Below, one piece after another: positions 17,382 through 26,881 of a DNA stretch of 64,000 bases (the first letter of the stretch is position 1; every line of letters starts with the position of its first letter). Position numbers and translations under genes: made by a program. The notes under the pieces were generated by a model, which made no database searches, was not told where the DNA came from, and saw nothing but the letters and a program-made list of their open reading frames with translations. The stretch is from Belnapia sp. F-4-1 (GTDB lineage Bacteria > Pseudomonadota > Alphaproteobacteria > Acetobacterales > Acetobacteraceae): assembly GCF_000802185.1 (NCBI RefSeq), contig NZ_KN676113.1:2372818-2436817 (forward strand), given 5' to 3'.

Positions 17382-18179
17382 CTACCGCCCTGGTCGCCGT
17401 GGCACGAGGTCGGAAGATGCGCGCACCTCGCTGATCGTCTTCCGCCAAGCTGCCAGTCGCTCCGGCCCCGCAGGGTGGCTGTCGAGCCAACTAGCGGTTT
17501 CGTTCGGTCCACCACGAGACAGCCTCACCCAGACGAGACCGGCGCGGTCGAGGTCGTACCTGGCGCGGGCGACAAGATAGCCGCTGAGGTAATCGGCCTC
17601 GCGTTCCTCGTCCTTGGAGAACGCGAGCTGCGTCGTGCTTGAACCGATCTGGGCCGCGCCCTGGCCGAGTGCCCAACCGGCGATTCCGCCAAAGGGCACC
17701 ACCGCCCCCAGTAATGTCCCGGCGACAGTGCCGGCGGCGAAACTCCGGACACGTCGCTTGCCGACGTGGCCGGCAACGTGGTGGCCAAACTCATGTCCCA
17801 CTACGGCCGCCACCTCGGCCTCCGATCCAAGCAGCGACATCATGCCGAGCGTGATTGTTACCTCTCCTTGTCCGGTCAATGCCGCCCGCGGCGTCGCGGA
17901 TTGATCCAAATAGATACGGAAGCTGCAGGGCTGCCCAAGGTAAGTCGTGCAGAGCGGCTGCGCGGCCGCAGCAAGGCGCTGCGAGACAGCGGTGAGGACC
18001 ACTGTTGCCTGCTCGGCCGATTGCATCCCGCTAGCTGGTGGGCTGCCCTCCGCAACGGCCAGCCGTGCCGCCTCAAGCTCAGCCGGGTTGACCTGCGGTG
18101 GTGCAACGCGGGCGCCGCACCCGGCTGTCGACAACATGGCAAGAAGAGCGAATGCGGGCAGCCAAGGCAAGCTGGACAC
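17382..18179 (-). CDS. M48 family zinc metalloprotease, lipoprotein
   Basis: A 265-residue secreted zinc peptidase. The leader ends in a lipobox (LSTAG with Cys21), so it is probably anchored in the periplasm. The catalytic HEFGH is at 129-133, and EREADYL near 192-198 supplies the third zinc ligand. FRIYLDQSATPRAALTGQG and ITLGMMSLLGSEAEVAAVVG are typical of the Oma1/LoiP/BepA group involved in envelope quality control. GTG 18179 was chosen because AAGGA precedes it; the frame is open 26 codons further. It lies between two relics of the HTH-like gene. Confidence 0.9.
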   Translation of the reverse strand: MSSLPWLPAFALLAMLSTAGCGARVAPPQVNPAELEAARLAVAEGSPPASGMQSAEQATVVLTAVSQRLAAAAQPLCTTYLGQPCSFRIYLDQSATPRAALTGQGEVTITLGMMSLLGSEAEVAAVVGHEFGHHVAGHVGKRRVRSFAAGTVAGTLLGAVVPFGGIAGWALGQGAAQIGSSTTQLAFSKDEEREADYLSGYLVARARYDLDRAGLVWVRLSRGGPNETASWLDSHPAGPERLAAWRKTISEVRASSDLVPRRPGR

Positions 18180-18380
18180 CAAGGGTCCTTGGCATGGTTG
18201 GAACGCGCCCACGGCGACACTGGGTCTCGTACCTAGCCGCGCATGATCGCCGCCCACGACAGCTGCTCCGTTCGCTTCCCGAGCTGATAACTGTTCGGAT
18301 GGTTACCGGGTTGCCGGTGTCGGCAATGGCGAACCTCACCGGCATGTATGGATGTGATGATGCCGAGCTATTTGCGTTTC

Positions 18381-18719
18381 TCAGCGGCAGACTTCTTCTG
18401 GCCCCTTAGGCATGACATCTGACGCGGCTATGGCCGCACGCTGGTCGGATCGCTCAAAGGGAAATGGGTCCATCAACCGTGGCAGTGTCAGCATTTCATA
18501 ACGCCGCCCGTCCAAGATCGCCTCCACGATCGCTGGCGCTAGCAGCGTACCGAGGTAACCACGCTCAATCCGTTCCGCCGCTGCCATCTCACTAATTGAG
18601 GCGTACCGTCCTTCGTCCAGCAGCCGCTGGTACCGGAACGCCCGAGCTAGAGCTTTCACCAGCGTCGGATCAGCCCGAGTGCCGACGGCTGGCACGCCCT
18701 CCTGCACCGGCATCACCAT
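18381..18719 (-). CDS. Relic 2: HTH-like small protein, N-terminus missing
   Basis: A 112-residue open frame of the same family as relics 1, 3 and 4: TRADPTLVKALARAFRYQRL, GRYASISEMAAAERIERGYLG, LLAPAIVEAILDGRRYEML and LPRLMDPFPFE. Compared with copy 4 it lacks about four residues after GYLGTLL (no RLxLL), inside the probable recognition helix. The usual N-terminus (VPLALRRRxGRKTV) is also missing. It is probably non-functional although open. In related genomes such genes follow serine recombinases. The upstream DNA is AT-rich and unrelated to the other copies. Confidence 0.65.
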   Translation of the reverse strand: MVMPVQEGVPAVGTRADPTLVKALARAFRYQRLLDEGRYASISEMAAAERIERGYLGTLLAPAIVEAILDGRRYEMLTLPRLMDPFPFERSDQRAAIAASDVMPKGPEEVCR

Positions 18720-18891
18720 CGTCTTAGATCACGAGGATCTTATTTCGCCATCCTAAATATTCTAAATCACTCTGCGGTGTTGCTGCGCCGTCAGTTCGTA
18801 CCCGGAACTCGCAGCAGCTTCGCCTAGAGTTGGAGCGCGACAAACTTCATCCGCTCTTGAGTACCGCACAGTCGCCAATTCGGAGGAATCG

Positions 18892-19797
18892 ATGACTATC
18901 GTCTTTCATCCGCTTGCCGGTGTGCGGAGACACCTGATGCGTTTGAGCGTGCCCCGCGCCGAGCCACGGCCATATCGCAGCTGTTTTCACCGCGGAACTC
19001 GCTGCATCGCACCTACCACTGCCCCGGCAGCAGCACTACTTTTCGCTGCATTAGCAGTCGCCGCCGGGACTGCCTCGGCGCAAAGCGGTCAGGACGAGTT
19101 GCGCAGAGCGCCACGAGGCAATTTGCTTCCTGGCATTGGGGCCACCGACCCGCGGCAACGGGTCGACCCTACCGCCGAACCATGGCGCTCGCTCGGGCGC
19201 GTGCAAACGGAGGTCGGTGGGCGCTGCACTGGCACGTTGGTCGATTCGCGCACGGTACTTACCGCCGCGCACTGTCTGGTGGCATCGCGCTCGGGCCAGT
19301 TTGTCCAAGCGCGTTCGGTCCATTTCCTGCTCGGCTACAATCTTGGTCAGTACACGGGGCATGCGCGAGTTGTCTCCTATACGGTCGGGCCGGGCTTCAC
19401 CCCCGGAGTGGCAGCTATGGGACCAGCCGGTGCGGACTGGGCGCTGCTAACCCTCGAGCGGCCGATCGGCGCGCCGGGGCATATATTGCCCTTGCTGCGT
19501 GGTACGCCGCAGCCGGGATCGCCGGTGATGTTGGGAGGATACCAGCAAGATCGGCCTGAAACGCTGTCTGCTGATACCGGGTGCCGTCTTGGATCCCTCA
19601 CGCGAAGGCCTTCGGGGCACGTTCTGCTCGCCCATGACTGTGCTGCCACCCGCGGCGCGAGCGGAGCTCCGATGCTTGCTCGTCGTCCTGACGGAAGTGG
19701 TTGGGGTGTCGTTGGAGTTGCAGTCAGCACCATTGCGGACGCGACAGTCGCCAGCGGCCATGCCGTGCCTGCCGCCGCTATCGGAGCAAACCCTTAG
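18892..19797 (+). CDS. Secreted trypsin-like serine protease
   Basis: A 301-residue S1-family peptidase. A long N-terminal extension with a hydrophobic core ends in TASA, giving probable cleavage after residue 63. The triad is complete: His127 (TAAHC), Asp182 (ADWALLTLE) and Ser257 (TRGASGAPM). VGGRCTGTLVDSRTVLTAAH is the usual region before the histidine. It is short and has no extra PDZ domain, unlike HtrA/DegP. GGAGGAATCG precedes the ATG. It sits between the HTH-like relic 2 and a terminase relic. Its target is unknown. Confidence 0.9.
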   Translation: MTIVFHPLAGVRRHLMRLSVPRAEPRPYRSCFHRGTRCIAPTTAPAAALLFAALAVAAGTASAQSGQDELRRAPRGNLLPGIGATDPRQRVDPTAEPWRSLGRVQTEVGGRCTGTLVDSRTVLTAAHCLVASRSGQFVQARSVHFLLGYNLGQYTGHARVVSYTVGPGFTPGVAAMGPAGADWALLTLERPIGAPGHILPLLRGTPQPGSPVMLGGYQQDRPETLSADTGCRLGSLTRRPSGHVLLAHDCAATRGASGAPMLARRPDGSGWGVVGVAVSTIADATVASGHAVPAAAIGANP

Positions 19798-19879
19798 CTG
19801 GTTCGTAATAGCAGCATCCGCGCAGCGGGGCAGGGACATAGGAGTGGGTGCGTCCAGAGGATTCCGGTTTCAGACCATA

Positions 19880-20262
19880 GGGTGCGACTTCTTGGAGCTC
19901 AGCCCCCGCGTTCGACTTGAGTATTGGTTACGACCGTTGGGGCTGGCGCAAAGGCTACGGGCGTAGGAGATCGAGATGGTGGAGTTCCGATCGATCTCCG
20001 CCAACTTCTCGCCGGCGATCATCGAGCTTGACGCCGCCACGCGTTCCGGCCGCTCCGGCATGACGGCAACCCGGTGCCCGAGTGGTGCCTCGGCAACGTC
20101 GTCGGCAAGCCCGACCGACGTGACAACCTCTACCCGACCAAGGCGCGGCCGGAGCAGAAGATCGACGTAGCCGTGGCGCTCATCATGGCGGTTGGACGCT
20201 CGATGACGGAGCCGGAGCAGTTCACCAGCATCTATGAGTGGGCGGAGCTGTGGATGGCGTAA
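19880..20262 (+). pseudogene. Terminase large subunit relic A (C-terminal part)
   Basis: The DNA matches the C-terminal nuclease half of the terminase at 34378-35313. Visible pieces are VEFRSISANFSPAIIELDAA, then after a one-base shift WCLGNVVGKPDRRDNLYP and ALIMAVGRSMTEPEQFTS to the same kind of ending (EWAELWMA). The upstream part (19880-19970) aligns but with small deletions. There is no start, ATPase domain or intact frame. It lies between the protease and phaC. Confidence 0.75.
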
Positions 20263-20593
20263 ACATGTCCAAGGCGGTTCAAGCTCGCCGTCCCTCCCCG
20301 ACGTTGTCGGAAGCGGCAGAGATTGCGCGGCATCTTACTGCCCGGCGGAGAATAACCTCAACGCGATGGTTGGGCGCAGTCGGCGGCGCTGGAGCTTTTC
20401 CCTCCGCACCCGCGTGACTATAGCGGCACATCTGCTCACGATCTCCAACCCGGCCAGCCCTGAGACGTTTGCATGTCTCTAAGGACGTGACGGTTGAGCC
20501 ATCAGTCGGATTGGAAGCGCCGAGGATGGCGGGCCACGAAGTCGGCTTGAGCGCTGCAACGGCGCGGACGAGAGCGCCATAGGAGAAAATACC
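20263..20593. other. Upstream region of phaC
   Basis: About 330 bases after the terminase relic. A 50-codon frame starting ATGTCCAAGGCG (MSKAVQARRPSPTLSEAAE) just after the relic has no recognised family. The stretch should contain the phaC promoter, but no boxes stand out. A Shine-Dalgarno (TAGGAG) precedes the phaC ATG. Confidence 0.35.
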
Positions 20594-22549
20594 ATGGCAG
20601 GCCACAACACCGGCGAGAATGGCGCACACGAGCATTTGGGCGAGGGCAGTAAAGGGTCTCCACCCAGCCCCGACACGATGCTCGGCGTTTGGGTTTCTTG
20701 GGTGGAGGCGATGTCGAAATCGGCGGGTTGGGACCGGACCGGTCACGCCAAGCCCTGGTGGCAGATGATGACCGACCAGTTCGGTGGCAACGCGATTACC
20801 GGCGGAGTGGGGCAGCTCGGCGATATACTGACTAAGGATCCCTTCCTACGGTCCGTCGACCAGATGTGGAACGCCAACCCGCTGCGCGATGTCGTGCCCG
20901 TTGATTGGGCGGAGGTCGTCAGGGCGCTCCGGACGCTATGGATGCGCTCCTTGAAACAGCCCGGCGTGGCCGTAGCGGCCATGGAGCTAAATGCCAATCT
21001 GGTGCGCTCGGCTGTGGAAGCCTGGAACGAGGCGGGTCAGCGCTGGTGGGGTGGGGAGGCGGCAGGCAGCGGCGCTCTTGCCGCCGGCGGTGACAAAAGG
21101 TTCGCTGCCCCGGAGTGGCATACCAACCCGGCATATCGTACGTTGAAGGAGGCCTACTTGCTTGCCTCCAACTGGCTGCTGAAACAAGGCGCCGAGCAGG
21201 CGGAGAGCATGGACGAGGCGGAGCGCCGGCGGCTGGACTTCCATCTCCGGCAGTTTGTGGACGCGATGAGCCCGACGCTGCTGCTCGCTTCGAACCCGGC
21301 GGCGCTGCGCCGCGCGATGGAGACCGGCGGCGCCAGCCTCGCCAACGGCGCGCGCAACCTGCTGGCTGACCTGAGGGAAGGGCGCCTCAGTATGGTGGAC
21401 GCCACCGCTTTTGCGCCTGGGCGCAACTTGGCCCTGTCGCCGGGCAAGGTGGTTCATCGCAACCGCCTGCTTGAACTAATCCAGTATGAGCCGACGACCG
21501 AGACAGCGCACCGGACACCGCTGCTGGTCATGCCGCCCTGGATCAACAAGTTCTACATCCTGGACATGCAGCCAAGGAACAGCATGGTGCGGCACCTCGT
21601 CTCCCAAGGCTTCACCGTGTTCATGGTGTCATGGAAGAATCCCGACGCCTCCATGGAGGAGATCAGCTTCGAGGACTACATGGACCTCGGCCCGCTGGAG
21701 GCGAGCGATGTCGTGCGCGAGATCACCGGCGCCAAGTCCATCAACGTGATGGGCTACTGCATCGGTGGCACGCTGCTCGCCCTGACTCTCGCTTGGCTGG
21801 CTCGGAAGGGTGACAAGCGCTTCAACGCAGCGACCTTCATGGTCTCGCTACAGGATTTTACACGCGTGGGCGACACCGCAGTCTTCATGGATGAGCCGGC
21901 CATAGACTTGGTTGAGCAGCAGATGATGGAGCGTGGCTACCTGGACAGCCGAGAGATGTCCAACATGTTCAATCTGCTGCGTTCCAACGACCTAATCTGG
22001 GCGAACGTGGTGAACAACTACCTCATGGGCGAGAAGCCGCCGGCCTTCGACCTGCTTTATTGGAACAGCGACGGCACCCGCATGTGCCGCGCCGCACATG
22101 CCTGGTACCTGCGGAATACCTACAAGGAGAACAACCTCGTCGTGCCAGGTAAGATCGAGCTGAAGGGCGAGCCCATCGACCTTGGGCGCATCGAACTGGA
22201 TGCTTATGCGGTTGGTGCCGAAAAGGACCACATCGTTCCCTGGGACGCGGCTTGGCGCATCACGCAGCTGTTCGGCGGCAAGGTGCGCTACGTGCTCGCT
22301 TCCTCTGGCCACATTGCGGGCATCATCAACCCGCCGGGCGCCAAGGGCGCCTACTGGACCAACGAGGCGCAAGCGGCAACGCCAGAGGAGTGGCGGGAGG
22401 CGGCCACGAAGCACGACGGCAGTTGGTGGACAGACTGGTCGGCTTGGCTCGCGGCGCGCTCAGGCGAGAGAGACAAACCACCAGCAATGGGCAGCGCCGC
22501 ACATCCGCCGATCGCCGATGCGCCGGGCACCTACGTGCTAGAGAAGTAG
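20594..22549 (+). CDS. phaC: Class I polyhydroxyalkanoate (PHB) synthase
   Basis: Polymerises (R)-3-hydroxyacyl-CoA, usually 3-hydroxybutyryl-CoA, at the granule surface. It has 651 residues, slightly longer than the usual 580-600 because of an N-terminal extension. The lipase-like box GYCIGG carries the nucleophile Cys389. The general base Asp545 (GAEKDHIVPW) and His573 (SSGHIAG) complete the triad. PWINKFYILDMQPRNSMV and TVFMVSWKNPD are class I signatures. TAGGAG precedes the ATG. There are no phaA/phaB genes here, but two phasin genes follow at 24064 and 24905. Confidence 0.96.
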   Translation: MAGHNTGENGAHEHLGEGSKGSPPSPDTMLGVWVSWVEAMSKSAGWDRTGHAKPWWQMMTDQFGGNAITGGVGQLGDILTKDPFLRSVDQMWNANPLRDVVPVDWAEVVRALRTLWMRSLKQPGVAVAAMELNANLVRSAVEAWNEAGQRWWGGEAAGSGALAAGGDKRFAAPEWHTNPAYRTLKEAYLLASNWLLKQGAEQAESMDEAERRRLDFHLRQFVDAMSPTLLLASNPAALRRAMETGGASLANGARNLLADLREGRLSMVDATAFAPGRNLALSPGKVVHRNRLLELIQYEPTTETAHRTPLLVMPPWINKFYILDMQPRNSMVRHLVSQGFTVFMVSWKNPDASMEEISFEDYMDLGPLEASDVVREITGAKSINVMGYCIGGTLLALTLAWLARKGDKRFNAATFMVSLQDFTRVGDTAVFMDEPAIDLVEQQMMERGYLDSREMSNMFNLLRSNDLIWANVVNNYLMGEKPPAFDLLYWNSDGTRMCRAAHAWYLRNTYKENNLVVPGKIELKGEPIDLGRIELDAYAVGAEKDHIVPWDAAWRITQLFGGKVRYVLASSGHIAGIINPPGAKGAYWTNEAQAATPEEWREAATKHDGSWWTDWSAWLAARSGERDKPPAMGSAAHPPIADAPGTYVLEK

Positions 22550-22632
22550 GGCGACGGGGCCACATTCCCCGGCATTTGCCTCGGCGCCAGTCGCCCTGGG
22601 GCTCTCCGCCTCCAACCCGGAGGGCGGCGTTG

Positions 22633-23682
22633 CTACACTGCTTGGGCTGAAGCTTCAGAAACCGCTCGGGATGATACGGCTGACTCGTGGAGCGCCGCCA
22701 CGGGCAGCTTGGCGGCCGTCCCGGCGATCCACTGGATAGCTTCGACGACTTGCCCTGGGTCGGAATGGTGAACCATGTGCCCCGCTCCCTCAATGATCCG
22801 CAGCGTGCTGCCCGGGATGGCGGCGTGCAGGCGCTCCGCATTGCGTTTCCAGACGACCTTGTCACCGCTCCCCGCCAGGATGAGCACAGGCATCCGGAGG
22901 TCGGCGTAGTGCCGGCGCAAGCCCAGCGCGCCCGGGATCATCAGCGTGCCGTCGACCGAGGTAGCACGGATCTGGGACGGCCGCAGCGCCATCGCGTCCG
23001 AGTATTCACGCTGGAACCGCTTGGTGACCGACGCCGGCGAGAACATGGCGCGCTTCTGCAAGGGCATCAGGAGGCGCCCCAGCCATGGTGAAATAGTGTA
23101 GCGCAGGATGTCCCCGACCACCGGAATCGCCCCCGCCGTGACCAGCAACACGTCCGGGCGCAGGGTCCAGAAGTAGTAGCCTGAGAGCAGCACAAGGCCT
23201 GCCGCATCGGCTTGGTGCCGCACCGCCAGCGAAAGCGCTACAATGGCACCCCAGGAGTGGCCCACCACAACTGGGCGCTCGATCCCCAGCTGTTTGAGCG
23301 CCTTGTGGAGCAGCTCCGCCTGCTGCGTCGCCGTCCAGACACGGCCGCGTGGCCGCTCGCTGTGGCCGAAACCTGGACGGTCGAAGATGATCACCCGGTT
23401 GGTTTCAAGCAGGCCCTCGGCGACGCCGCTGGTGTCGTAGTCGTCGCCAGAGACCACGTTGCCGTGGATGAGGACGATCGGTTGCCCGACGCCCCGGTCG
23501 GTATAGTGCAGCCGAATGCTGTCCACATTGAGGAACGTACCCTGGGGTGGATGTTCGCACTCCGCCCGGCGCGCGGCGGCGCGGTTCACCAGGGCAAGTG
23601 CGCCGAGGGCAGTGACAGCCGCTCCGCAGGCAAGCGCCGTGCGGCTCTCGAGAAGGGTCCTAGCTACTGCTACGAGCTTCAA
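22633..23682 (-). CDS. Alpha/beta hydrolase, third paralogue
   Basis: A 349-residue alpha/beta-hydrolase very like the protein at 12524-13546: one N-terminal hydrophobic segment (LACGAAVTALGALALV), IVLIHGNVVSGDDYDTSGVA, FDRPGFGHSERPRG, the nucleophile elbow GHSWG, the acid region GSGDKVV and GAGHMVHH. TTG 23682 was chosen because AGGA lies eight bases upstream and the similarity begins there. The frame stays open far upstream only because it runs antisense to the phasin gene. It converges with phaC. A link to polymer breakdown is possible, but the motifs do not show it. Confidence 0.88.
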   Translation of the reverse strand: MKLVAVARTLLESRTALACGAAVTALGALALVNRAAARRAECEHPPQGTFLNVDSIRLHYTDRGVGQPIVLIHGNVVSGDDYDTSGVAEGLLETNRVIIFDRPGFGHSERPRGRVWTATQQAELLHKALKQLGIERPVVVGHSWGAIVALSLAVRHQADAAGLVLLSGYYFWTLRPDVLLVTAGAIPVVGDILRYTISPWLGRLLMPLQKRAMFSPASVTKRFQREYSDAMALRPSQIRATSVDGTLMIPGALGLRRHYADLRMPVLILAGSGDKVVWKRNAERLHAAIPGSTLRIIEGAGHMVHHSDPGQVVEAIQWIAGTAAKLPVAALHESAVSSRAVSEASAQAV

Positions 23683-24063
23683 TGCTGTGTTCCTATGATG
23701 TTTGGCCGCAACGAGCCCATCAGGGCCCGTCGGTGCGGGACGGCCGGGATAAACCATCGAAACCACTGGCATCGATGACGATGTTGGCGGCACACCGACG
23801 ATCAGCAGGGCAGTCAAATAGGTGGAACGAATACCGCTCCATTTACGGACTAGACAGTTTGTGAGTTCATTCCAAACCCAAATTACACAGCGACGCGAGA
23901 GGAATTCTGAGCGCTTGGCGTAATAAGACGCCGCGCCCTGAAATAGTTTCAACGTTCTTGACTCTAAATTGTCTCTTGCGTCCAGACGTCTACTAGCCCA
24001 CAACCCGATTGTGCGGTGCAGCATTCTTGAATGTTCCGCGAATATATTGGGTGGAGAACTCAC
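23683..24063. other. Divergent promoter region between hydrolase and phasin
   Basis: About 380 bases, noticeably richer in A and T around 23800-24050 than the flanks. It should carry the promoters of the minus-strand hydrolase and the phasin. A TTGACT at 23958-23963 could be a -35 element, but no well-spaced -10 was found. Confidence 0.35.
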
Positions 24064-24711
24064 ATGGTCGACATCAATAAGCCTCAGGATGCACGCGCAG
24101 CCGCCGTCAATGATGCGGCAATTCGCCGCGTCGCCGACGCCGTCCAGCAAGGCGGCCACGCCACGGGTGAGGCTCTGCGTCAGAATGCTGAGGTCGGCGC
24201 TGACGTGGCGCGGCACGGCACCGACGCTGGAGCTGAGTCTGCCCGTCGCGGTGCCGAACTTGCTAACGACACAGCGCGCCGGAGCACGCAGGCGATGGCC
24301 GACGCCCAGCGCCAGATCGCCCAAGACGCGGCGCAGCGCTTCGAGGAGGTCAGCCGCAAGGTGGCCGAGGCAGCCCGGGGTACGACTGAGAACGTGCGCC
24401 AGTTGATGGCGCTGCCCAACGCCGCCGAAGGCGGGCTGCGCGACCTGCAGCAGGGAATGGCGGGCTTGGTCGAGGGCGTCGTTCAGACCAACCTGCGCGC
24501 GGCGCAGGAGCTGTTCCGCCTCGCCAACCCGGCACCGATCATGGAGCTGCAGCAGCGCTTCATGCGCGAGTACACGGACACCCTGCTGCGCAACAGCGCC
24601 ACGCTGGTTCGTGCAACGCGTCGCACCGCCGACGAGACGCTGCGTCCGCTTGAGGAGAAGATCCGCCAGGCTGACCAGGCCCAGCGGCCGGTCCAGACCG
24701 CAGCGGAGTAA
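24064..24711 (+). CDS. Phasin family protein
   Basis: A 215-residue amphipathic, largely helical protein that should coat PHA granules and limit their fusion. The first 100 residues are Ala/Arg/Glu/Gln-rich repeats (GADVARHGTDAGAESARRGA). The second half carries the phasin-like core, including GLVEGVVQTNLRAAQELFRL and NPAPIMELQQRFMREYTDTL. GTGGAG precedes the ATG at 24064. An in-frame ATG at 24031 is less well supported. A hairpin at 24753-24784 follows. The second phasin shares the LQRRFxxEYxDxL motif. Confidence 0.88.
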   Translation: MVDINKPQDARAAAVNDAAIRRVADAVQQGGHATGEALRQNAEVGADVARHGTDAGAESARRGAELANDTARRSTQAMADAQRQIAQDAAQRFEEVSRKVAEAARGTTENVRQLMALPNAAEGGLRDLQQGMAGLVEGVVQTNLRAAQELFRLANPAPIMELQQRFMREYTDTLLRNSATLVRATRRTADETLRPLEEKIRQADQAQRPVQTAAE

Positions 24712-24752
24712 CACAGGCGCGGGATTCGCAAGGATCCGGAGCCTAAAAGGGA

Positions 24753-24784
24753 GCGGCTGGGGCGCCACGGATGCCCCAGCCGTT
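24753..24784 (+). terminator. Hairpin terminator after first phasin
   Basis: CGGCTGGGGC at 24754-24763 pairs perfectly with GCCCCAGCCG at 24773-24782 around a nine-base loop, 42 bases after the phasin stop. The T-run is poor (GTTGTCATGTT). The CTGGGGC/GCCCCAG core resembles the hairpin at 28367-28400. Confidence 0.65.
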
Positions 24785-24904
24785 GTCATGTTGCCCTCGA
24801 CCACCCGGTGCGCCGGCGTTGCACGCTCAGCCCGGGAGGGCCCAGCCTGTCCTCATGTTTTGACGACAACGTCTGGCGCCACGGTTAGACACGGAGAGTG
24901 GAAC

Positions 24905-25372
24905 ATGGATAAGACCAAGCATGACCTCGCCGGCCTGGTGGAGGAAGCCGCAGCCAATATGCGCCAGCTGATGACCTCCGCGCCTAGTTCCGGCACAGCC
25001 GGTGCGCAGGTGCGGGAGGCGCAGCAGGCTGCGTCGCGGCTTTTCAATGGCGTGATGGCGACCAACAAGCTCTTTGCCGAAGCGCTATTGGATCGCGCAG
25101 AGCCGGGCCCGGCAGTAGAGCTGCAGCGGCGCTTTGTTGGTGAGTACTTCGACGCACTGGCACACGGTGGCACTCTGGTGCTCCGCGCTGCGGGAGAAGC
25201 GACGCAGCACTCCTCGGACCAGGCAGCGCCCGAACGTGGCCATCGCGAGAATGGTGCCGAGGCGACGCCCGCTGAAGAGCCCGCGTCGGCTCCGACAAAA
25301 CGAGCACGGCGCCCTCGCTCGCAAGCGCCCCACAAAAGTGGGGCCCCGGTTCGAGGGAAGGCAGCGAAGTAG
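24905..25372 (+). CDS. Phasin family protein with basic C-terminal tail
   Basis: A 155-residue phasin. The core (LVEEAAANMRQLMTSA, SRLFNGVMATNKLFAEALLD, PAVELQRRFVGEYFDALAHG) matches the C-terminal half of the phasin at 24064. The last 40 residues are Lys/Arg/Pro-rich (PTKRARRPRSQAPHKSG), like tails of phasins that bind DNA as well as granules. Inside the 3' end, GCCCCAC-AAAA-GTGGGGC (about 25327-25346) can form a hairpin. ATG 24905 starts the conserved part. An IS256 end lies only nine bases after the stop. Confidence 0.85.
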   Translation: MDKTKHDLAGLVEEAAANMRQLMTSAPSSGTAGAQVREAQQAASRLFNGVMATNKLFAEALLDRAEPGPAVELQRRFVGEYFDALAHGGTLVLRAAGEATQHSSDQAAPERGHRENGAEATPAEEPASAPTKRARRPRSQAPHKSGAPVRGKAAK

Positions 25373-25381
25373 GCATTCGGC

Positions 25382-26751
25382 GGTCGTGTCCCAACGCATG
25401 GTGTAGGAGCGATGGCTCCTGGCGGGTTGGGCCGCCTGGTCAGGCTGGCACGGCTGAGAGCCTGACCTGGCCAGTATCGCTGAGGGCGGCGACGGTCTCC
25501 AGGGTCATGTAGCGCGAGCGCTGGGTGGCCCACTCGTCGGACTGTTCGAGGAGGAGGGCACCGACAAGCCTGACGACGGCCGCCTCGTTCGGGAATATGC
25601 CGACGACATCCGTCCTGCGCTTGATCTCGCCGTTGAGGCGCTCGATGGAGTTTGTCGAGTGCAGCTTGGCGCGGTGCGCGGTGGGAAAGCTCATGTAGGC
25701 GAGCACGTCCTCCTCGGCGCTGTCCATCAGCGCGGCGAGCTTGGGGACCTTGGGGCGGAGTTGGTCGGCGACGGTGCGCCACTGCCGCCTGGCGCCTTCG
25801 GCATCGGCCTCGGCATAAGCCGTTCCAATCCAGGCCGAGACGATGCGGCGCTGAGCCTTATCAGCATGGGCCAGGGCATTGCGGGCGAAGTGGACGCGGC
25901 ATCGCTGCCACGTCGCCCGCAGCACCTTCGTTACCGCTGCCTTCAGACCCTCGTGGGCGTCGGAGACGACCAGCTTCACACCACGCAGGCCGCGGCGGGC
26001 CAGGGTGCGGAGGAAGTCGAGCCAGAAAGGCTCTGCCTCCGAGCTGCCGACCGCCATGCCGAGGAACCTCGCGGCGGCCATCAGCATTGACGCCGACCGC
26101 AATGGTGACCGCGACCGGCACGATCCGCCCGGCCTCGCGGACCTTCACGTAGGTGGTGTCCAGCCAGAGGTAGGGCCAGTCGCCCTCGATGGGGCGGGCG
26201 AGGAAGCCGCGGACCCGCTCGTCAATCTCAGTGCAGAGCCGCGAAACCTGACCCTTGGAGACGCCCTCCATCCCCATGGCTCGCACCAGGTCGTCCACGG
26301 AGCGTGTGAGATGCCCTGGACATAGGCTTCCTGGATCACCGCCGTGAGCGCCTTCTCGGCGGTCCGCCGGGGCTCGAGGAAGGCCGGAAAGTAGGAGCCG
26401 CGCCGGAGACGGGGGATCCGCAGTTCCACCGTCCCCGCCCGGGTCTGCCAGTCACGGTCCCGGTAGCCGTTGCGCTGCACCAGCCGGTCGGGGCTGCGCT
26501 CGCCATGGGCGGCGCCGGTCAACTCGTCCACCTCCAGTTCCATCAGTCGCTCGGCGGCGAAGCCGATCATCTCGAGCAGGAAGGACGCGTCGGCGGACTT
26601 CTCCAAGAGGACCTGAAGGGCCATCGTCTCGTCGGTCATCGTTGCTGGTCCAGGAGTTGTCGGTCTCAGCAACCCAACCCTAGCCAGGACCATCACGATG
26701 GCCGCCACCCTTACAGCGGCGCCCTCCTACACCACGCCCAGGGGCACGACC
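25382..26751. mobile_element. IS256-family element with inactivated transposase
   Basis: The ends form a long imperfect inverted repeat: GGTCGTGTCCC...GGTGTAGGAG at 25382-25410, and the same pattern read inward from 26751 (GGTCGTGCCCC...GGTGTAGGAG). Between them lies one minus-strand transposase with two frameshifts. I could not find a convincing 8-9 base target duplication. A related lone end is at 53804-53896. Confidence 0.85.
25440..26639 (-). pseudogene. IS256-family transposase, two frameshifts
   Basis: A mutator-type DDE transposase. From ATG 26639 it reads [19 protein letters not shown] and [21 protein letters not shown] one-base loss near 26305 shifts the frame to [31 protein letters not shown] and [20 protein letters not shown] (first Asp). 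A one-base gain near 26067 then shifts it to [13 protein letters not shown] (second Asp), [15 protein letters not shown] and [15 protein letters not shown] (Glu). All catalytic residues remain but no single frame encodes them. Confidence 0.88.
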
Positions 26752-26881
26752 GTTAGGTAGGGCGCAACCAAAGCCCATTCATCATCGGAGACATCAGACG
26801 GGTATGGCCTGCGGGCAGTTATGCCCCGCAGCCTGATCGTTACCCAGCCAATGGTCCATAACGGACCCTAGCGAGCCGAAG

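Noticed and set aside
23683-24804. Upstream extension of the minus-strand alpha/beta hydrolase frame
   Set aside because: This part is exactly antisense to the phasin gene, and hydrolase similarity begins only at the TTG at 23682.
25374-26759. Target-site duplication for the IS256 element
   Set aside because: The eight or nine bases on the two sides (CATTCGGC and GTTAGGTA) do not match with the boundaries I can define.
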